From Limonium bicolor (lineage: Eukaryota; Streptophyta; Magnoliopsida; Caryophyllales; Plumbaginaceae), in contig CM041776.1 in assembly GCA_023374045.1 (NCBI GenBank), forward strand, positions 350,113,636 to 350,177,635: 64,000 bases of DNA, given 5' to 3'. The translations under genes were made by a program, and so were the position numbers. The notes beneath the pieces were generated by a model. That model did not search any database and was not told where the DNA came from. It was given only the letters and a program-made list of their open reading frames with translations. Of the stretch, positions 22,407 to 34,561 are shown one piece after another (position 1 is the stretch's first letter; the number at the start of each line of letters is the position of its first letter).

Positions 22407-23812
22407 GAAGCAGCCACCTACAGAGCCATCTTCTTCCTCATATGTGAAAGCCAAATCTCCACCAAATGATACAAAAATTATACCGTTGGATTCGTATCGC
22501 TTAGGAGATTATTCTACACCCTTCAAAAATCTAAAACCTCCAACTTTATTTTAGAGGGTATTATCGTTTAAGAGCTCCAGGAGCACCATTTCAAGATCTA
22601 CCTCCTTCTCCATGTTCTAAGATAAGAAGTAGACCAAAGCTCCACTCTTTTCATCTTTTCCTTGCAAAAATACAAAACTCGCGTAATGTACCACTATTCC
22701 ATTACTCTGCCGGTTTGGCACTTCAAAGAGGAGTTGGAGCCTTGTCATTTTCTACTCAAAAAATCCATTATAAGCTCAAGGTAAGACCTACTAAGTGTTT
22801 TAAGCGGGTTCTCATAATCTAGGGTTTAATACGTGAGATAGAAAATTTACTAGTTTGGTGTGTATGTGTATGCCTTGTTACATGGTGTAGCTTGGCTTAA
22901 ATAAATCAAGAAAACAAAGAAAGAAAGAGGAGCTGTAAAGGAGAAGAAGAGAAAGGAAAAGAAACAAGAACTCAAGGTATGAAAGTCTCTGTACAGTTTT
23001 GATGTGTGTATACGCATAAGTATATTGTTTTAACAATGGTTTAGAAATCACCGCAACAGTAGGAAGAGTATGGGTATATTAATGTGGATGGTGTTTGTAG
23101 TTTGAAGCTTTTGAAAATAAGTAAATAAATTGTTAAGTGTGAGTAGTAAGTATATTGTAGTATAATGAGGAATAGAATGTGACAGTTTTGGAGGTTTTAA
23201 AAGATGTTTAAAAGCTTGGGAAAACATTGGATAATGAGTATGTTTGTGCAGGGAATGTATGTGTGAAATAGTGTTGTTTGATGTTGGTACTGATATGGGA
23301 ATTGGAATAAATGTGTGGGCTGAGAATGCATGTGGGCAATGTTAAAAATATAGGGGAACCTCTGCCCAAATTTGTGTGGGAATTAGAGGATTTAGTTGTA
23401 TAAGAGAAGAAAACTACTTAGGTAATAACTAGGTGTATTTGGAGAGCTTAAGTGAGTAGTTTGGTACCTCGGGACAGATTTGGAAGAGGATTTAAGTAAT
23501 GCGATGGAACTAGGATTGAGGCAATGAATTGAGGATGTTAGGAGTAGCATTAGTAGAGGGAGTATTGAATGGTAAAGAGGAATGGAAAATCTGTAACAAT
23601 TGTAGAAGAAAGAAAGCTGTAATAGTGGAGAAAAATGTAACAGGGGAGTGTGTTTTATAATAGATTTGGATAGCGGTGGATTAGGCTAGTTCAAAGTGCT
23701 TAATCAATGTTAAAATATGCTAGATTATATGTAGGAACATTGGGGAAGAGATTGGTAGAAGTTTGGAGTTGAAACATAATAAAAAACAAATATACTTTAC
23801 AATACTGTAACT

Positions 23813-24065
23813 TGTCCGGGTTTGTAAACAAGTACACAAACCCGGACATGTCAAAAAACACGGTAGAATGTATTTCAGAATGGATGGTCCGGGTTTGTAA
23901 ACCAAGACCTAAACCCGGACCACCCCAAAATTTCACCCGAGAGGTTTACAATAGCATGGTCTGGATTTGTAAACCCACCCCTAAACCCGGACCACACACA
24001 AAAGTCACCCGAGAGTACATTCCAGTATTGGTCCGGGTTTGTATCCCCGGACACAAACCCGGACC
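23813..24065. repeat. GC-rich hairpin array, four units (A, 3' LTR)
   Basis: Same four-unit, 72-73-bp array as 13435-13687. Here unit 1 reads GTCCGGGTTTG and pairs better, and unit 2 has CCCGGACC where the 5' LTR has CCCAGACC. Confidence 0.92.
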
Positions 24066-25291
24066 ACCCCAAAACTTGTACAGAAAGTGTTTTCTTGCAT
24101 TCTAATGATGGGGAATTGAATGGTAATGATAGTATAAGGTAATTAAGACATGATTAATGATGTTTAAAGGTCATTAAGGCTATAAACAAGCTTAGGAAAT
24201 AATTTTAAGTAAGTAACATAAGTAGAGGTATTTGAACAATGAAGAATTAGTAAGTATAAACTAGGAAACTCTAGTAAAGTAATGAGTAAGGTTAATTATG
24301 GATAATTAATCACCCAACTGTATGTATGTGATTGGATTTGATTAGTTGAACACCGAAGGGAGTCGGTGAGTCCAAAGTCAACGGTGAAAGGTATGATTTC
24401 TTAATGCCCTGTATCCTAATCTGGTTACCCCGATTTGTGTGCTTATTGGATCACCTAAATAAGATAAATGCATGAATCGAACTATATTGCACTTACTTGT
24501 GCTTGACTTTGTTGTTCTTGGTATTTATTGTCTTGAACAATAGTTTGTATAATTCATGAAATGATTGGATGAAGATAAATGTGTATGTACCTTGTATTGT
24601 ACTTGTGTAATGTATTGCACCTTGTATGTATGTGGATGTGTATGGTATTATCGTGGCTTGGATGTGTGACTTCTACTAATTCCTAACTACCTAACTCCTA
24701 ACGTAAGTACGGAATAAATTGGAATGAGTAGAAGTCCGATATAGCTTCGGCCACGCGTGAGGATGAGGAGACACAAGAGGTTGGATCCGATTCCTGGTTC
24801 TTAAACTGGTCCACGGCCCAAACCCCTTAAATGGGTAGCATCCTGGATTGGTGAACCAAGTAAATCCCGGTGGTGGGACAGAGTAGTCCCCTGGCCGAAG
24901 GTCCTGACGACTTAACATGAGTAAGAGTAAGTAAGTAAGTAAAGTATGAGTATGTATGCGTAAGTATTGTGTAACGAGTAAAAGAGTAATCTCCCCCGAT
25001 TAACCCGGGTGGACAAAAGGAGCTAACAAGTATGGTGCATTGTGTATGTATTGTGTATGTATTATATATGTAATGTGTATTGTATATTTCGGGAAAGGTA
25101 AGTGAGTATCGGTTGGCTTGTATGGTTTACCTTGTATGTATTGAATTATATGTATGTATTCCTTGCGTAAAGTATTGTAGTATTATGTATGAAAGCATGT
25201 ATGCATGTATGTATTGTAAAATGAATTGCATGTATTCGACCAAGTGGTCGGTGTTCCCTCACTAGTACGCGGGGTATGCGGTTATTATATG

Positions 25292-25338
25292 CAGCGAAAG
25301 CTGACCCCCTAGGGGGAACGTTTTTAGTGTGCAGGTAC
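25292..25338 (+). other. LTR-tail double hairpin plus splice-acceptor-like junction (A, 3' LTR)
   Basis: CAGC GAAA GCTG (25292-25303), CCCCC TA GGGGG (25305-25316), T-run, then GCAG followed by GTAC (25335-25338). Unchanged from the 5' LTR. Confidence 0.65.
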
Positions 25339-25691
25339 GCGAAGCGGATATGGTCAAGGTAAGAGACCGGCGGCTACACTTGGATAGTAGAAGTAGAATG
25401 TAGAGGTGTACTAAGTGGCACACCCTTGTACTTAGAAAGTAAGTAGTTTGTGAGGAATGGGTAGTGGATAGACTCGTAATGAGTAAGTATGAAATTGAAG
25501 GAAGCGTTGTATTTGTATTTGGAACTTAGTAAACTCGGTTATGTATATTGTATTGTATGGAATTGTGAAGGAGTAAAGTGTTGAATGGAGCATTGTAGTA
25601 TTTGATTGATAAATGGAGTATGTTTCGTAGATGTGTAGTACTCGGGATTCCGGTCCATCAGACTGATGCTGTAAGTAGTAGTAGTAGCCTT

Positions 25692-25713
25692 GTTAGTCAC
25701 GTGGGTGACTAAC
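25692..25713. promoter_or_regulatory. Palindrome with G-box core (A, 3' LTR)
   Basis: Same GTTAGTCAC/GTGACTAAC stem with central CACGTG as in the 5' LTR. Confidence 0.45.
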
Positions 25714-25816
25714 AGCACTGTATCACCCACCGTGTGTATGCAAGTATCCGCTGCGTGTATCTGGATATATAAGGAGATCGGACGATAATGACGGAATTAG
25801 CGGTAGGGGTGTTACA

Positions 25817-26298
25817 AACTATGATATTGTCCAGAGTGACTTTGACAACCTTCATGTCACTGAGTATTTTGTCAAACTTCTCCAATGTCAGACTCACCAT
25901 CCTGCAGGTTAAAGTTATCAAAATTGCTTCTGGTACTGCTTTCCCTTAGCCTTCTTGATTCATTCAGTTTGTTCATTGGCTATCTTGAGGAAATTCCATA
26001 ACTCTTTAGCAGAGCGAATACCCATGACTTTCTGTTGATCACATTCAGAAAGTGAAGATATAATAACCCACAATGCTTGCTTATTTTTGCTCAGCAACTT
26101 CTTATCGCTATCATTCCAATCCTTGCTCGGGTTTGGTCTCGACTCTGCTCCTTCAACATTCTGTGGAACAAAATCTTCTTCGGTGACTACTGTCCATAGA
26201 TCATAGTCTATAGACATCAGTTGATCTCCTATTTGTTCGCACCAACATGCATAGTTGAACTTCGTGAGTTTTGGTGCCTTGATTTTGTAGGAACTCAT
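25817..26298 (-). pseudogene. Copia Gag, N-terminal half (split by element A)
   Basis: The minus-strand frame from ATG at 26298 gives a typical plant Copia Gag start: a KLTKFNYACWCEQI segment (the N-terminal motif ending in W), then DDLW-type DYDLWTVV, then ALWVIISSLSECDQQ and AKELWNFLK, all hallmarks of the UBN2/Gag-polypeptide family. The frame closes at 25960, but Gag-like residues continue in other frames (SLTLEKFDKILSDMKVVKV at about 25850-25910), so small indels are present. Element A cut it at 25817; with one target copy removed the frame passes across the insertion site without loss of a base. The copy is dead through stops, frameshifts and two large insertions. Confidence 0.8.
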
Positions 26299-26342
26299 CT
26301 AGATCACCCCAAAAGATTTCTCTTATAATGGAGTATGGGGAA

Positions 26343-26360
26343 CCTCGCTCTGATACTAAT
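26343..26360 (-). other. Primer binding site of the split Copia element
   Basis: On the minus strand ATTAGTATCAGAGCGAGG follows the LTR end; it is an initiator tRNA-Met site with one change (GGTATC to AGTATC). Confidence 0.75.
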
Positions 26361-27026
26361 TGAAAGTTCCTAGACCGTTCTTCTTGAGTTAGTTACTCAC
26401 GAATAACTTAGAAGCAGAGTCACAAACTCACTAAGAACTAGATAGAGGAGTGAACAATGTTTAGATAATTTCACATGAAGTCACACTTTTCACTAACAAG
26501 TATGGAACTCAATACACCCTCACACTTATAGAGAACAGTCTCCCTATTGAGTAAACACGTAATTTAACAAAGTTTCTCCAAACCCTAATCGAATTACAGT
26601 TCTAGAAATTCTTCTCTAAATCACACGAGGTGATCCTCTCTTTTCTCTCACCAAAAACTTTAACCTATTGTCCGCTATTTATAAGCAACGCTTTATAATT
26701 GCACGTCTGAGATATTGTCTTTAGCGATAAATATTCTCTAAAGATGAAACTGTAACAAACAGTTAAGATACTAAAGGAGCGAGATTTTCTCTAAGCATCT
26801 ACCACAGAAAAATTGGGCCTGACCATACATTCGAAGTCAGTTTAATACCAAGAGAACTTTGCTTGACACTCCAAATACGTACCTTGGTCAGTTCAAGACT
26901 CGGAATTCTGTGTCTGCGACTCAATCTCAGTATGTAAGTGAGTTTGATCAATAAAAAAACATTTGGAGTAACAACTTCAAAGGACTTTTCATGTGGAGCT
27001 ATTTTTTTGCATAGATTTCCACAACA
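26361..27026 (-). mobile_element. 5' LTR of the split Copia element
   Basis: The minus-strand LTR ends GGAACTTTCA at 26361, next to the primer site. A TATA box TATAAATAG lies at 26675-26683 (minus strand). The outer end is placed at 27026, where the minus strand reads TGTTGTGGAAAT, a common Copia LTR start; this boundary is tentative because the partner LTR is missing. Bases 27027-27199 beyond it show nothing recognisable. Confidence 0.6.
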
Positions 27027-27199
27027 GTGTTACTAGCAGTTCAATAATATGCATAATATTAGAATATAGATACTGATCTAGACTACTAAAAGTCCAAAAA
27101 GTATTCAGGACACATTTATATCCATTAGATAAGAGAAAATACTAATGAAGGGTTCAGATTATATGTTTTACAAAGTTGTGAATTTATCAAATTAAATAT

Positions 27200-27346
27200 G
27201 ATTTGGTACTTCTTTTTGCATATTACTAGTATTTCTTTCTGCATATGACTGGTACTACTTACTACATGTGACTGGTACTTCTTTTGGTACTTCTTTTGAA
27301 TATGACTAGTACTACTTACTGCTCTGCATATGACGACTGGTATTTC
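27200..27346. repeat. Satellite array, left part
   Basis: Units of 22-27 bp built on GCATATGACTGGTACTTCTTT start here and are cut by solo LTR F at 27346/27347. The array goes on at 29054. Confidence 0.85.
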
Positions 27347-29053
27347 TGCAGACGTTATAAAGTGAGTGGTTAAACTGGTGTAAAATTAAAAGAAAAGAAA
27401 TTAAAAACTCAAAATAAACGTCGGGCTGCAAACAAATCCCGGTGGTGTTTTTATTGTTAAATGTAAGCGACCGGGTGTCGAACCGTGGGACTAATGTACA
27501 TATAATAGTACCTAAGCGTGTCACAGGAGGGGGGATTAATTGACTTGTATATGAATAAAAAGAAAATATAAATAAACTAAGTTAACAGATAAATTAAATG
27601 GAACTCTGGGTCAGGTTATTATAATCTGCATAATTAAGCTATCTCTACTGGTTTAATAATTTGGCAAGGTTCCTGTTATTTTCTTAAGGTCTAAGTCATA
27701 GACTCAAAGAACTCGTTTACCTGAAAATGCAAGGTTCTAATCAAGGTTCAAGCAAAATGCCTGTAAACGGCAGAGGAGTATTGAGGAATTACATTTGCAA
27801 CTGAATACTAACTTATTAAATCATAACAAGTTTCCTCCAGTTTTACGTTTTAATTAACCTATCTATTTATCACCAGTCTGATCAAAATAGACTTAGGAAA
27901 GCAATTTAATAAACTCATGACATTTATTAAAAAGGTGCGAGATAACCTTTAAAACGTAACAAACTGTATATAATTAAAACCAGTAAAAATAATGCATAAT
28001 TAATACAAACACATAATAACCATTCCCAGAGTATACGTAAACTAGCCTAACATATTAAATAGATAAACAGAAACAAGAGTAATAGAAATCATCTGTAATC
28101 ACTCCGGCTCGCTCTGCTATTTTGTATACGTAGGGCTAGAGGTGGATATGGTGGACTGTAAAATAAATAAAATGGAGAAGGCGGGAGAAGAGAAATGAGA
28201 TGGTGTGAGGTGAAGTGGATGTTGGGTCGTGGATCTGTATGGGTGGTGCCTTTTATTTATGGGTGGAGGTCGTGTGTTTATATAGGGAAAGGAAGAGGCA
28301 GCAGAGGAAAATGAAGATAACAGACGCGTGATGGATTGAGGCGGTGGAAGAAGCTGGATAAGATTTGCAGACTGATTGATCATTTATTGCAGGGGACAGA
28401 ACGTGTGCAGAGTAGATGGATAATTGCAGACAGTGGAAGTCGGCGAAGACAAGTCGACGGACGTAGTCGATGCGAGGAAGAAAACTGGCGCGACTGACTG
28501 CTGCTGTCCGCCTCCATGTCCGCCTGATAACAGGTGGTTGCAAATGCTGGTGTCCGCCCCATAACAGGCGGTAGCCTATTGTCTCACGTCCGCCACTATT
28601 TGGGCGGTTGCCCACACATACGTCCGCCACTTTTGGGGCGGTTGCGTCACTGTAACGTCCGCCACTATTGGGGCGGTTGCACCACTGTCACGTCCGCCAC
28701 TTCTTGGGCGGTTGCAGCCTCTCAGGTCCGCCTCTTCTTGGGCGGTTGCAAGGCATACACGTCCGCCTCCTTATGCGGTTGTAGCTTGTGGTCGTGACTT
28801 AATTTCTTCTAACTTCGACCGGCTCTAGTTCTTCTTTGGACTCCGTTTTCTGAGCCGTTTGCGTCTATGCGTTCGTCTCTTTGTCTACTTCACTCCCGGC
28901 TTGGTTTTCCTCATGTTAAACCAATAATTTTGTGAGATAAACAATAAAACATAAACTAGAGGAAAACTAACCGAAATGGAGAAATGAGCAAGAAAAGTGC
29001 TAATATAATATATGAAATACACCTATAAAACATGCTCATTTGGACACTTATCA
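27347..29053. mobile_element. Solo LTR F (1.7 kb) inside the satellite
   Basis: The insert begins TGCAGACG and ends CACTTATCA, so it starts TG and ends CA on both strands, and is flanked by the 5-bp duplication ATTTC (27342-27346 and 29054-29058). The satellite is interrupted exactly there. Read on the minus strand it begins TGATAAGTGTCC, like several plant Ty3-type LTRs, so minus is the likelier orientation. There is no primer site or coding region; open frames at 28117-28630 (minus) have no known domain. It carries a GC-rich hairpin array (28505-28781). Confidence 0.75.
28505..28781. repeat. GC-rich hairpin array, about eight units (F)
   Basis: Units of about 33-40 bp, each with GTCCGCC... 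and ...GGGCGGTTGC arms around a short A/T-rich loop (for example ACTATTG, ACTTCTT). Arms stay paired while spacers differ. It is unrelated in sequence to the GGTCCGGG arrays but alike in design. Confidence 0.85.
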
Positions 29054-30180
29054 ATTTCCTTTTGCATATGACTGGTACTACTTACTACATGTGACTGGTA
29101 CTTCTTTTTGCATATAGCTGGCACTACTTTTGAATATGACTAGTACTACTTAGTGCTCTGCATATGACGACTGGTATTTCTTTCTGCATATGTCTGGTAC
29201 TACTTACCACATGTGACTTATACTTCTTTCTTCGTATAGCTGGTACTTCTTTTGAATATGACTAGTACTACTTAGTGCTCTGCATATGACGACTGGTATT
29301 TCTTTCTGCATATGTCTGGTACTACTTACTACATGTGACTTGTACTTCTTTCTTCATATAGCTGGTACTTCTTTTGAATATGACTAGTACTACTTAGTGC
29401 TCTGCATATGACGACTGGTATTTCTTTTTGCATATGATGACTGGTATTTCTTTGTACATATGACTGGTATTCCTTACTACATGTGACTGGTACTTCCTTC
29501 TGCATATAGCTGGTACTTCTTTTGAATATGACTAGTACTACTTACTGCTCTGCATATGACGACTGGTATTTTTTTTCTGCATATGAATGGTACTACTTAC
29601 TACATGTGACTGCTACTTCTTTCTGCAAATATCTGGTACTTCTTTTGGATATGACTAGTACTACTTAGTGCTCTGCATACGACGACTGGTATGTCTTTCT
29701 GCATATGACTGGTACTACTTACTACATGTGACTGGTACTTCTTTTTGGATATAGCTGGTACTTCTTTTGAATATGACTAGTACTACTTACTGCTCTGCAT
29801 ATGAGAAGTACTACTTACTACATGTGACTAGTACTTCTTTCAACTTATGAATGATACTTAATTCTACATATGATTGGTACTTCTTTTTACATATGACTAG
29901 TGCTTCTTTTGTATATGACTGGTACTTCTTTCTGCACATGACCGGGCCTTCTTTCTACATATGACTGATACTTCTTCCTGCATTTGACTGGTACTTCTTT
30001 TGTGTATAGTTGGCACTTCTTTCTACATATGACTGGTACTTCTTCCTGCATTTGATTGATACTTCTTTTGAGTATTTGGTACTTCTTTCTACATATGACG
30101 GTACTTCTTCCTGCATTTGATTGATACTTCTTTTGAGTATAATTGGTACTTCTTTCTACATATGACTGGTACTTCTTTTT
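29054..30180. repeat. Satellite array with higher-order unit near 122 bp
   Basis: Monomers of 22-27 bp of the type CATATGACTGGTACTTCTTT are arranged in a five-monomer block (variants ending TCTGGTACTACTTAC, GTGACTTGTACTTC, TAGCTGGTACTTC, GACTAGTACTACTT, GACGACTGGTATTTC) repeated about six times up to 29830, then simpler monomers run to 30180. The minus-strand open frame at 29887-30285 (SYVER/QKKYQ repeats) is a product of the array. Bases 30181-30404 are AT-rich and featureless. Confidence 0.9.
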
Positions 30181-30504
30181 AAAAAAAAATCTTTTGTACA
30201 ATCCATAGATTAGTAACTTTATTTGGAAATTGAAAAAATTCTGGGAGTAAAGTAATAAAGTATGGAAAAATTTAAAAATATACACATTATATAATTATAG
30301 TAATTAATTACTGAAAAGTAAATAATAAGCAAAGATATCATGGTGGTAATGTGTTATTTAAAATTAAAACTGATTGAAGTTAAAAAAATTAAACTTAACT
30401 AGTACCTCCGTTCAACAATAATTGTCATTTTAGAAACTTGCACACTTATTAAGAAAAGTAGGACAATGACGCATAATCACATACAAGGAATAACATCAAC
30501 GGGG

Positions 30505-30805
30505 GCAATTGTATAACATCACGGGAGCGCAACACAAAATTGCTCCAAACAGAGTCAAGGGAGGCAAGTACTTAGTGCTCAGGCTTGTTGTGAGATCAAT
30601 GGCGGCAAGCAAATAGTCGCCTCCGGTTGGTTCGATCAATGGGGCGACACGCACAATTTTGCGCCGTGATGTGTATGCTGGTCACCTGCATAATCTTGGG
30701 AGGCGAGTGCTTTAAGTCGCTCAGTTGTTTGGTACATAATGGGGAAGCAAGTTAATCGCCTCCATTGACAATTTACGGAGACAAGTAATTATCGCCCCCA
30801 ATGTT
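30505..30805. repeat. Left subterminal repeats of the CACTA-like element
   Basis: Repeated GGGGCGAC, GGAGGCGA, GTCGCCTCC and ATCGCCCCC words in both orientations at 20-50 bp spacing, separated by A/T-rich and GATCAATGG-like words. Confidence 0.65.
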
Positions 30806-32134
30806 CTTTTTAAGTAAAATACGAAAACTTCGCTCAACTCCCATCTCGCTAACTTAACTCCCATCTCGCCAAACTAAATCAATTTCCCAGCTCCTGCCGG
30901 TTACTAGGTTGTTTGCTACCGAGCTGTCTCCCTTCATCTCTACTCTTGTTAAATCTGGGGCAAATTAGTGAAATTAGGTTCTCTATGTCTCAATTCTACC
31001 ACACTAACAATGGAAATCCACCGAAATTGTACAGGGAAGTCTTATGTTTTCGCCGTTCCAGGCTTGTTAATTATTACGCTATCGGCTATGAAGCTCACAG
31101 TTTCGTTGTTGTTTGTCATTTGGAGGGTAAGTTCTATGTCACACTAACAGCGGACATCCATCTCGCCGTCTCCATAAGAACGCTATCTGCTATGCTTTCC
31201 ATGAGTCCTATGTTTTCGTAGTTATGTCTAATTGTCTCTTTTATTTGGTTCATAAGATCTGTGCAAATTATTGGTCAACAAAACACATCTTCCAATGTTT
31301 TCCATTAACTTATTAACTAAAATACAATTCCCTTCAGTCGATGATGTGGGGTTAGGTACGAATCATCCACATAATAAAATAGCTAAATTGTGTACGTACT
31401 TAAACCGAGTATGAAAGATGATTGAAGTGTTGAAGTCATTTATCCATTTAGGATAATTTAATTAGCAGCCAAAACTAGTGTTATACATCTGAATTCCAGA
31501 CTCCCCAACACGGTGGTGGTTGTATGTATGTACTTCTCAGGAAAGAAGCGCTTAAGCTGTTAGTAGTATCTTCAGCTGTGAACTGAAGAGCAGAGGGGTT
31601 GATTCCTCTTGTCATTTTCAAGAGTCACTTAGACACTAAGATATCATAATCTTGACAGGTGGGGCATGTATAAATGGCTCTGATATGTGAGAGCAAAAGG
31701 TAACTCTAGATCGAGAGTAAGGATCACTTACCCTTTACTAGTGTCAACTAGCTCGTCCTAAGCTTTTTATGCACTGGTTTCAATTCATTAAGCAGTATGT
31801 AAAGCTAAGTATCTATATTGTTTTTTGTTTGTATGTTCTATTTTTTAAGTCCTGGCAAGTTAACATCATCTTTGCCACCTTTATTTTTGATATCTGATTT
31901 GAGAGACTTGTTATCATCTTTCAGCTTCTTCTTCTTATGATAGAACATAATTGTGGTCTAATATTTTGCTAGAGATTCCTCTATTTTGTGCTTCAGAAAT
32001 TTTTGAGTTTTTTGCTTCTCGATGTAGATATATAAGAGTTGTAGGCCCAACTCCTATGCCGAATTTTGATGAGAACTGTCTTATTTTTCTTACTCGTTGA
32101 TAGTTTGATTGAAGGAGTATAATTTCCATTGCAG

Positions 32135-32501
32135 ATATGTACCCTTGTTTGAATACTTCTTGGACTTTACGGACGTGGCATTTAGACTTGTGGCCGATGA
32201 TTATGTCACAGATGATAGTGGTACTGGAATTGGCCACTGTGCCCTGCATATAGAGAAGATGATTACCGTGTTTGCTTGGAAAATCATAATCAGAAAGGTT
32301 CTATTTTTATGTCTGAAGAAATTTGACATGTAATTGCAATCCATTAATGCAACATTGTTTTAATGTTTGATTTCTTCTCGTTGTAAGGGTGATGACCTAA
32401 TCGTAGCTGTGGATGATGATGGCTGCTTCACTGAAAAAGTATCAGACTTCATAAGGCGTTATGTAAAAGATGCGGACAAGGATATTATTAACTCTATAAA
32501 G
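32135..32501 (+). pseudogene. Isoleucyl-tRNA synthetase exon copies (two exons)
   Basis: The first exon (32135-32297, after TTGCAG and before GTTCTA) translates to YVPLFEYFLDF...AFRLVADDYVTDDSG then TGIGHCAL, the conserved CP1 editing-domain stretch of cytosolic isoleucyl-tRNA synthetase. After HCA the frame slips because one C is missing relative to the expected codon, then DDYRVCLENH is readable in another frame. The second exon (32388-32501, before GTAGTA) gives GDDLIVAVDDDGCF... and RRYVKDADKDII. Exon phases fit. Only this small part of a protein of over 1000 residues is present, with a frameshift, so it is a captured fragment. Identification is from remembered family motifs. Confidence 0.72.
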
Positions 32502-33737
32502 GTAGTATGCCTAAGATACTCTTTTTTGTATCAGTACTTGAGCATTGCTGGTTAAAAATCTTTACAGTAAAAAATCGATGATATGATTAATAGGCATGTA
32601 TTCTCGGATTGATGTAAAACCATGTAGCAGAATTCTATATTGTGAACTGGAATCATACACGATGTCCTAGCTTGCCTGTATGATGCCTTTGTTTGTTAGT
32701 AGTATATAGCACCAAATGATTCAGCATAATGTCCAGTTGGAAAATACTGTATTGCTTTGGGTACTTCATAACCAGGAGCAGTTGGCTGTTCAAATGTTTC
32801 ACTAGTTTATTGGTTAAAACTAACCCAAAACAATAGGGTCGTGAAATTTTGCATCTTCCATATTTTCTTAAGACAGCAATTATTATTATTTTAAGCAAAT
32901 GAATTTTTTCTAGAAAAGTCTTGCCACAGTTTCTAGTGGTGGCTTATTTTTATAAGACATTCTTTGACGATCCTTCACTACATGTCATACTTAGTATTAG
33001 TTAAAATGTTATATCATGTGTATTAGGTTGATAGAAGGAGATAAATCCACAAGGGTTAGTGGTGGCTGAAGCTCATTAAAGAGATGATAAATCATGGATG
33101 ATAATTTTTTTATTTGCTATTTAAATGATGGAATTTTGTCAGGTTTTACATTTTCTTTGGTATGTAGGAGGTAGTTAAGGAAGTGGTGGTGCGCACTGCA
33201 GCTTTGTGGGGTAAAGAATAACCAGACAAACACAATCAAAGATGCTCAGAGCTGGCCCAGATTTTTTTCACATCCAGATCAAGTAACTTTACCCAAAGAA
33301 GATATTTTCTTAGGCATTCATTTTACCTTGGTTGTGCAACTGTTTATGGCCTAAAATCTTAACCTCCTGTTCCAGCAAATTTTTCTAGCGATATTGAATT
33401 TTTCATGCTTCAGTTTTCTTCTTTGTGAGTTAGCAAGTGCTGCTGTTAGTGGTATTTATCTCAGCAGTTTGTTAGCCAAGAATAACATTATCATTACTTC
33501 ACCTTGGTTTTTGTTTCTAAATTGAAATAGTACTGTTTGTAGTTATAATAACAGTAGTATAGTGCTTATAGGATTGAGAGTCCTTATGTAGTATATATAG
33601 GAAATTAATCTAGTCAGATAGACAGAGACATTATTTGGTTGTCTTAGGATTTCCCTACCTTAATTCTTCTGCTAGAATTGAATTATTAAGAATTATAAGC
33701 ATGTTGTAAGTACATAGTCAGCTAGAAAAGCAACCCA

Positions 33738-34225
33738 AAAACAGTTGCTCGATCATGCTCAGTTTCTGGATCAGATATTTAGCATATGAATTTATTTGTA
33801 GTCATTAAGATAATTTCATTTGTATTTCATAAATAGATTTTGCTTTATTTGAATATTGATGGTTGCTTTTCTATTGCAGCGTAAGAACAAAATGTGAAAT
33901 GTACTGCTGTACATATCTTTTTTGTTCTGCACATTTTCATCTGTAACGTAGTTTATTGTGACCAACAGTCTAACAGAAATATGTGGTCTGAACCTTGGCT
34001 GCAACGGCCTAGACAACGTTTATTCGTACGGTAAGCTTAGGAACAGAGATGTTTTCTGCTATTCGTATGGTAAGCTTAGGAACTTTGTAATTTGCCAATT
34101 ACACAAAAACAGTTGCACGATCATGCTCAGTTTCTGGATCAGATATTTAGCATCTGAATTTATTTGTAGTCATTAAGATAATTTCATTTGTATTTCATAA
34201 ATAGATTTTTCTTTATTTGAATATG
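33738..34225 (+). repeat. Direct repeat of about 120 bp
   Basis: Bases 33738-33862 recur at 34107-34225 with few changes (both contain ATCATGCTCAGTTTCTGGAT). Between them TATTCGTACGGTAAGCTTAG occurs twice in near-identical form (34020 and 34061). This is a local duplication within the captured, non-coding part. Confidence 0.75.
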
Positions 34226-34561
34226 TCATCTAGCGCTAAAACTTAATTTATCCTTGCATCGTGACAGGTTGAAGTGCAGAAGGTGGGAGATGCTGTGTTT
34301 ACATCTTGCTGTTTCTTGCTACGTATCTTGCTCTAGCAAAAGCAAAGTCTTCCCTTTTATCTAAATTTAAAAATCTACTGTCTTTCTTTTTAAGGTGGTG
34401 ATAATTATCAGTTACACATAACTTTCATTTTGACCATCAAGATGCAAATAGCAGCATTATCTTGTACTTTCAAGTGCCATATTCTTAATGAATTTTCTAA
34501 TTGAACCTTGCTATGAAAATCCTAAGGACTGAAGTGTGGTGACATTTCTTCGTTTTTATAG

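Larger units (their letters stand above)
21707..25816 (+). mobile_element. Element A, 3' LTR (4.1 kb)
   Basis: The LTR starts TGTAATACCCC and ends GGGGTGTTACA, followed by the second AACTA (25817-25821). It is collinear with 11319-15437. Small indels and scattered substitutions separate the two, so the insertion is not fresh. Both ends form a near-perfect terminal inverted repeat (TGTAATACCCC against TGTAACACCCC). Confidence 0.93.

Noticed and set aside
28505..28781. Regularly spaced repeats resembling a CRISPR array
   Set aside because: The units are imperfect inverted repeats within a plant LTR, spacers are short and uneven, and no cas genes or prokaryotic context exist.
29887..30285. 132-codon minus-strand frame as a protein with YQSYVER repeats
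   Set aside because: It is the translation of the satellite monomer and extends into AT-rich flank; no start context or domain.
32976..32981. CACTAC at 32976 as the left end of the CACTA-like element
   Set aside because: It would exclude the left subterminal array, its following bases match the right end poorly, and CTT does not match the CAT after the right end. 30478 fits better, though imperfectly.
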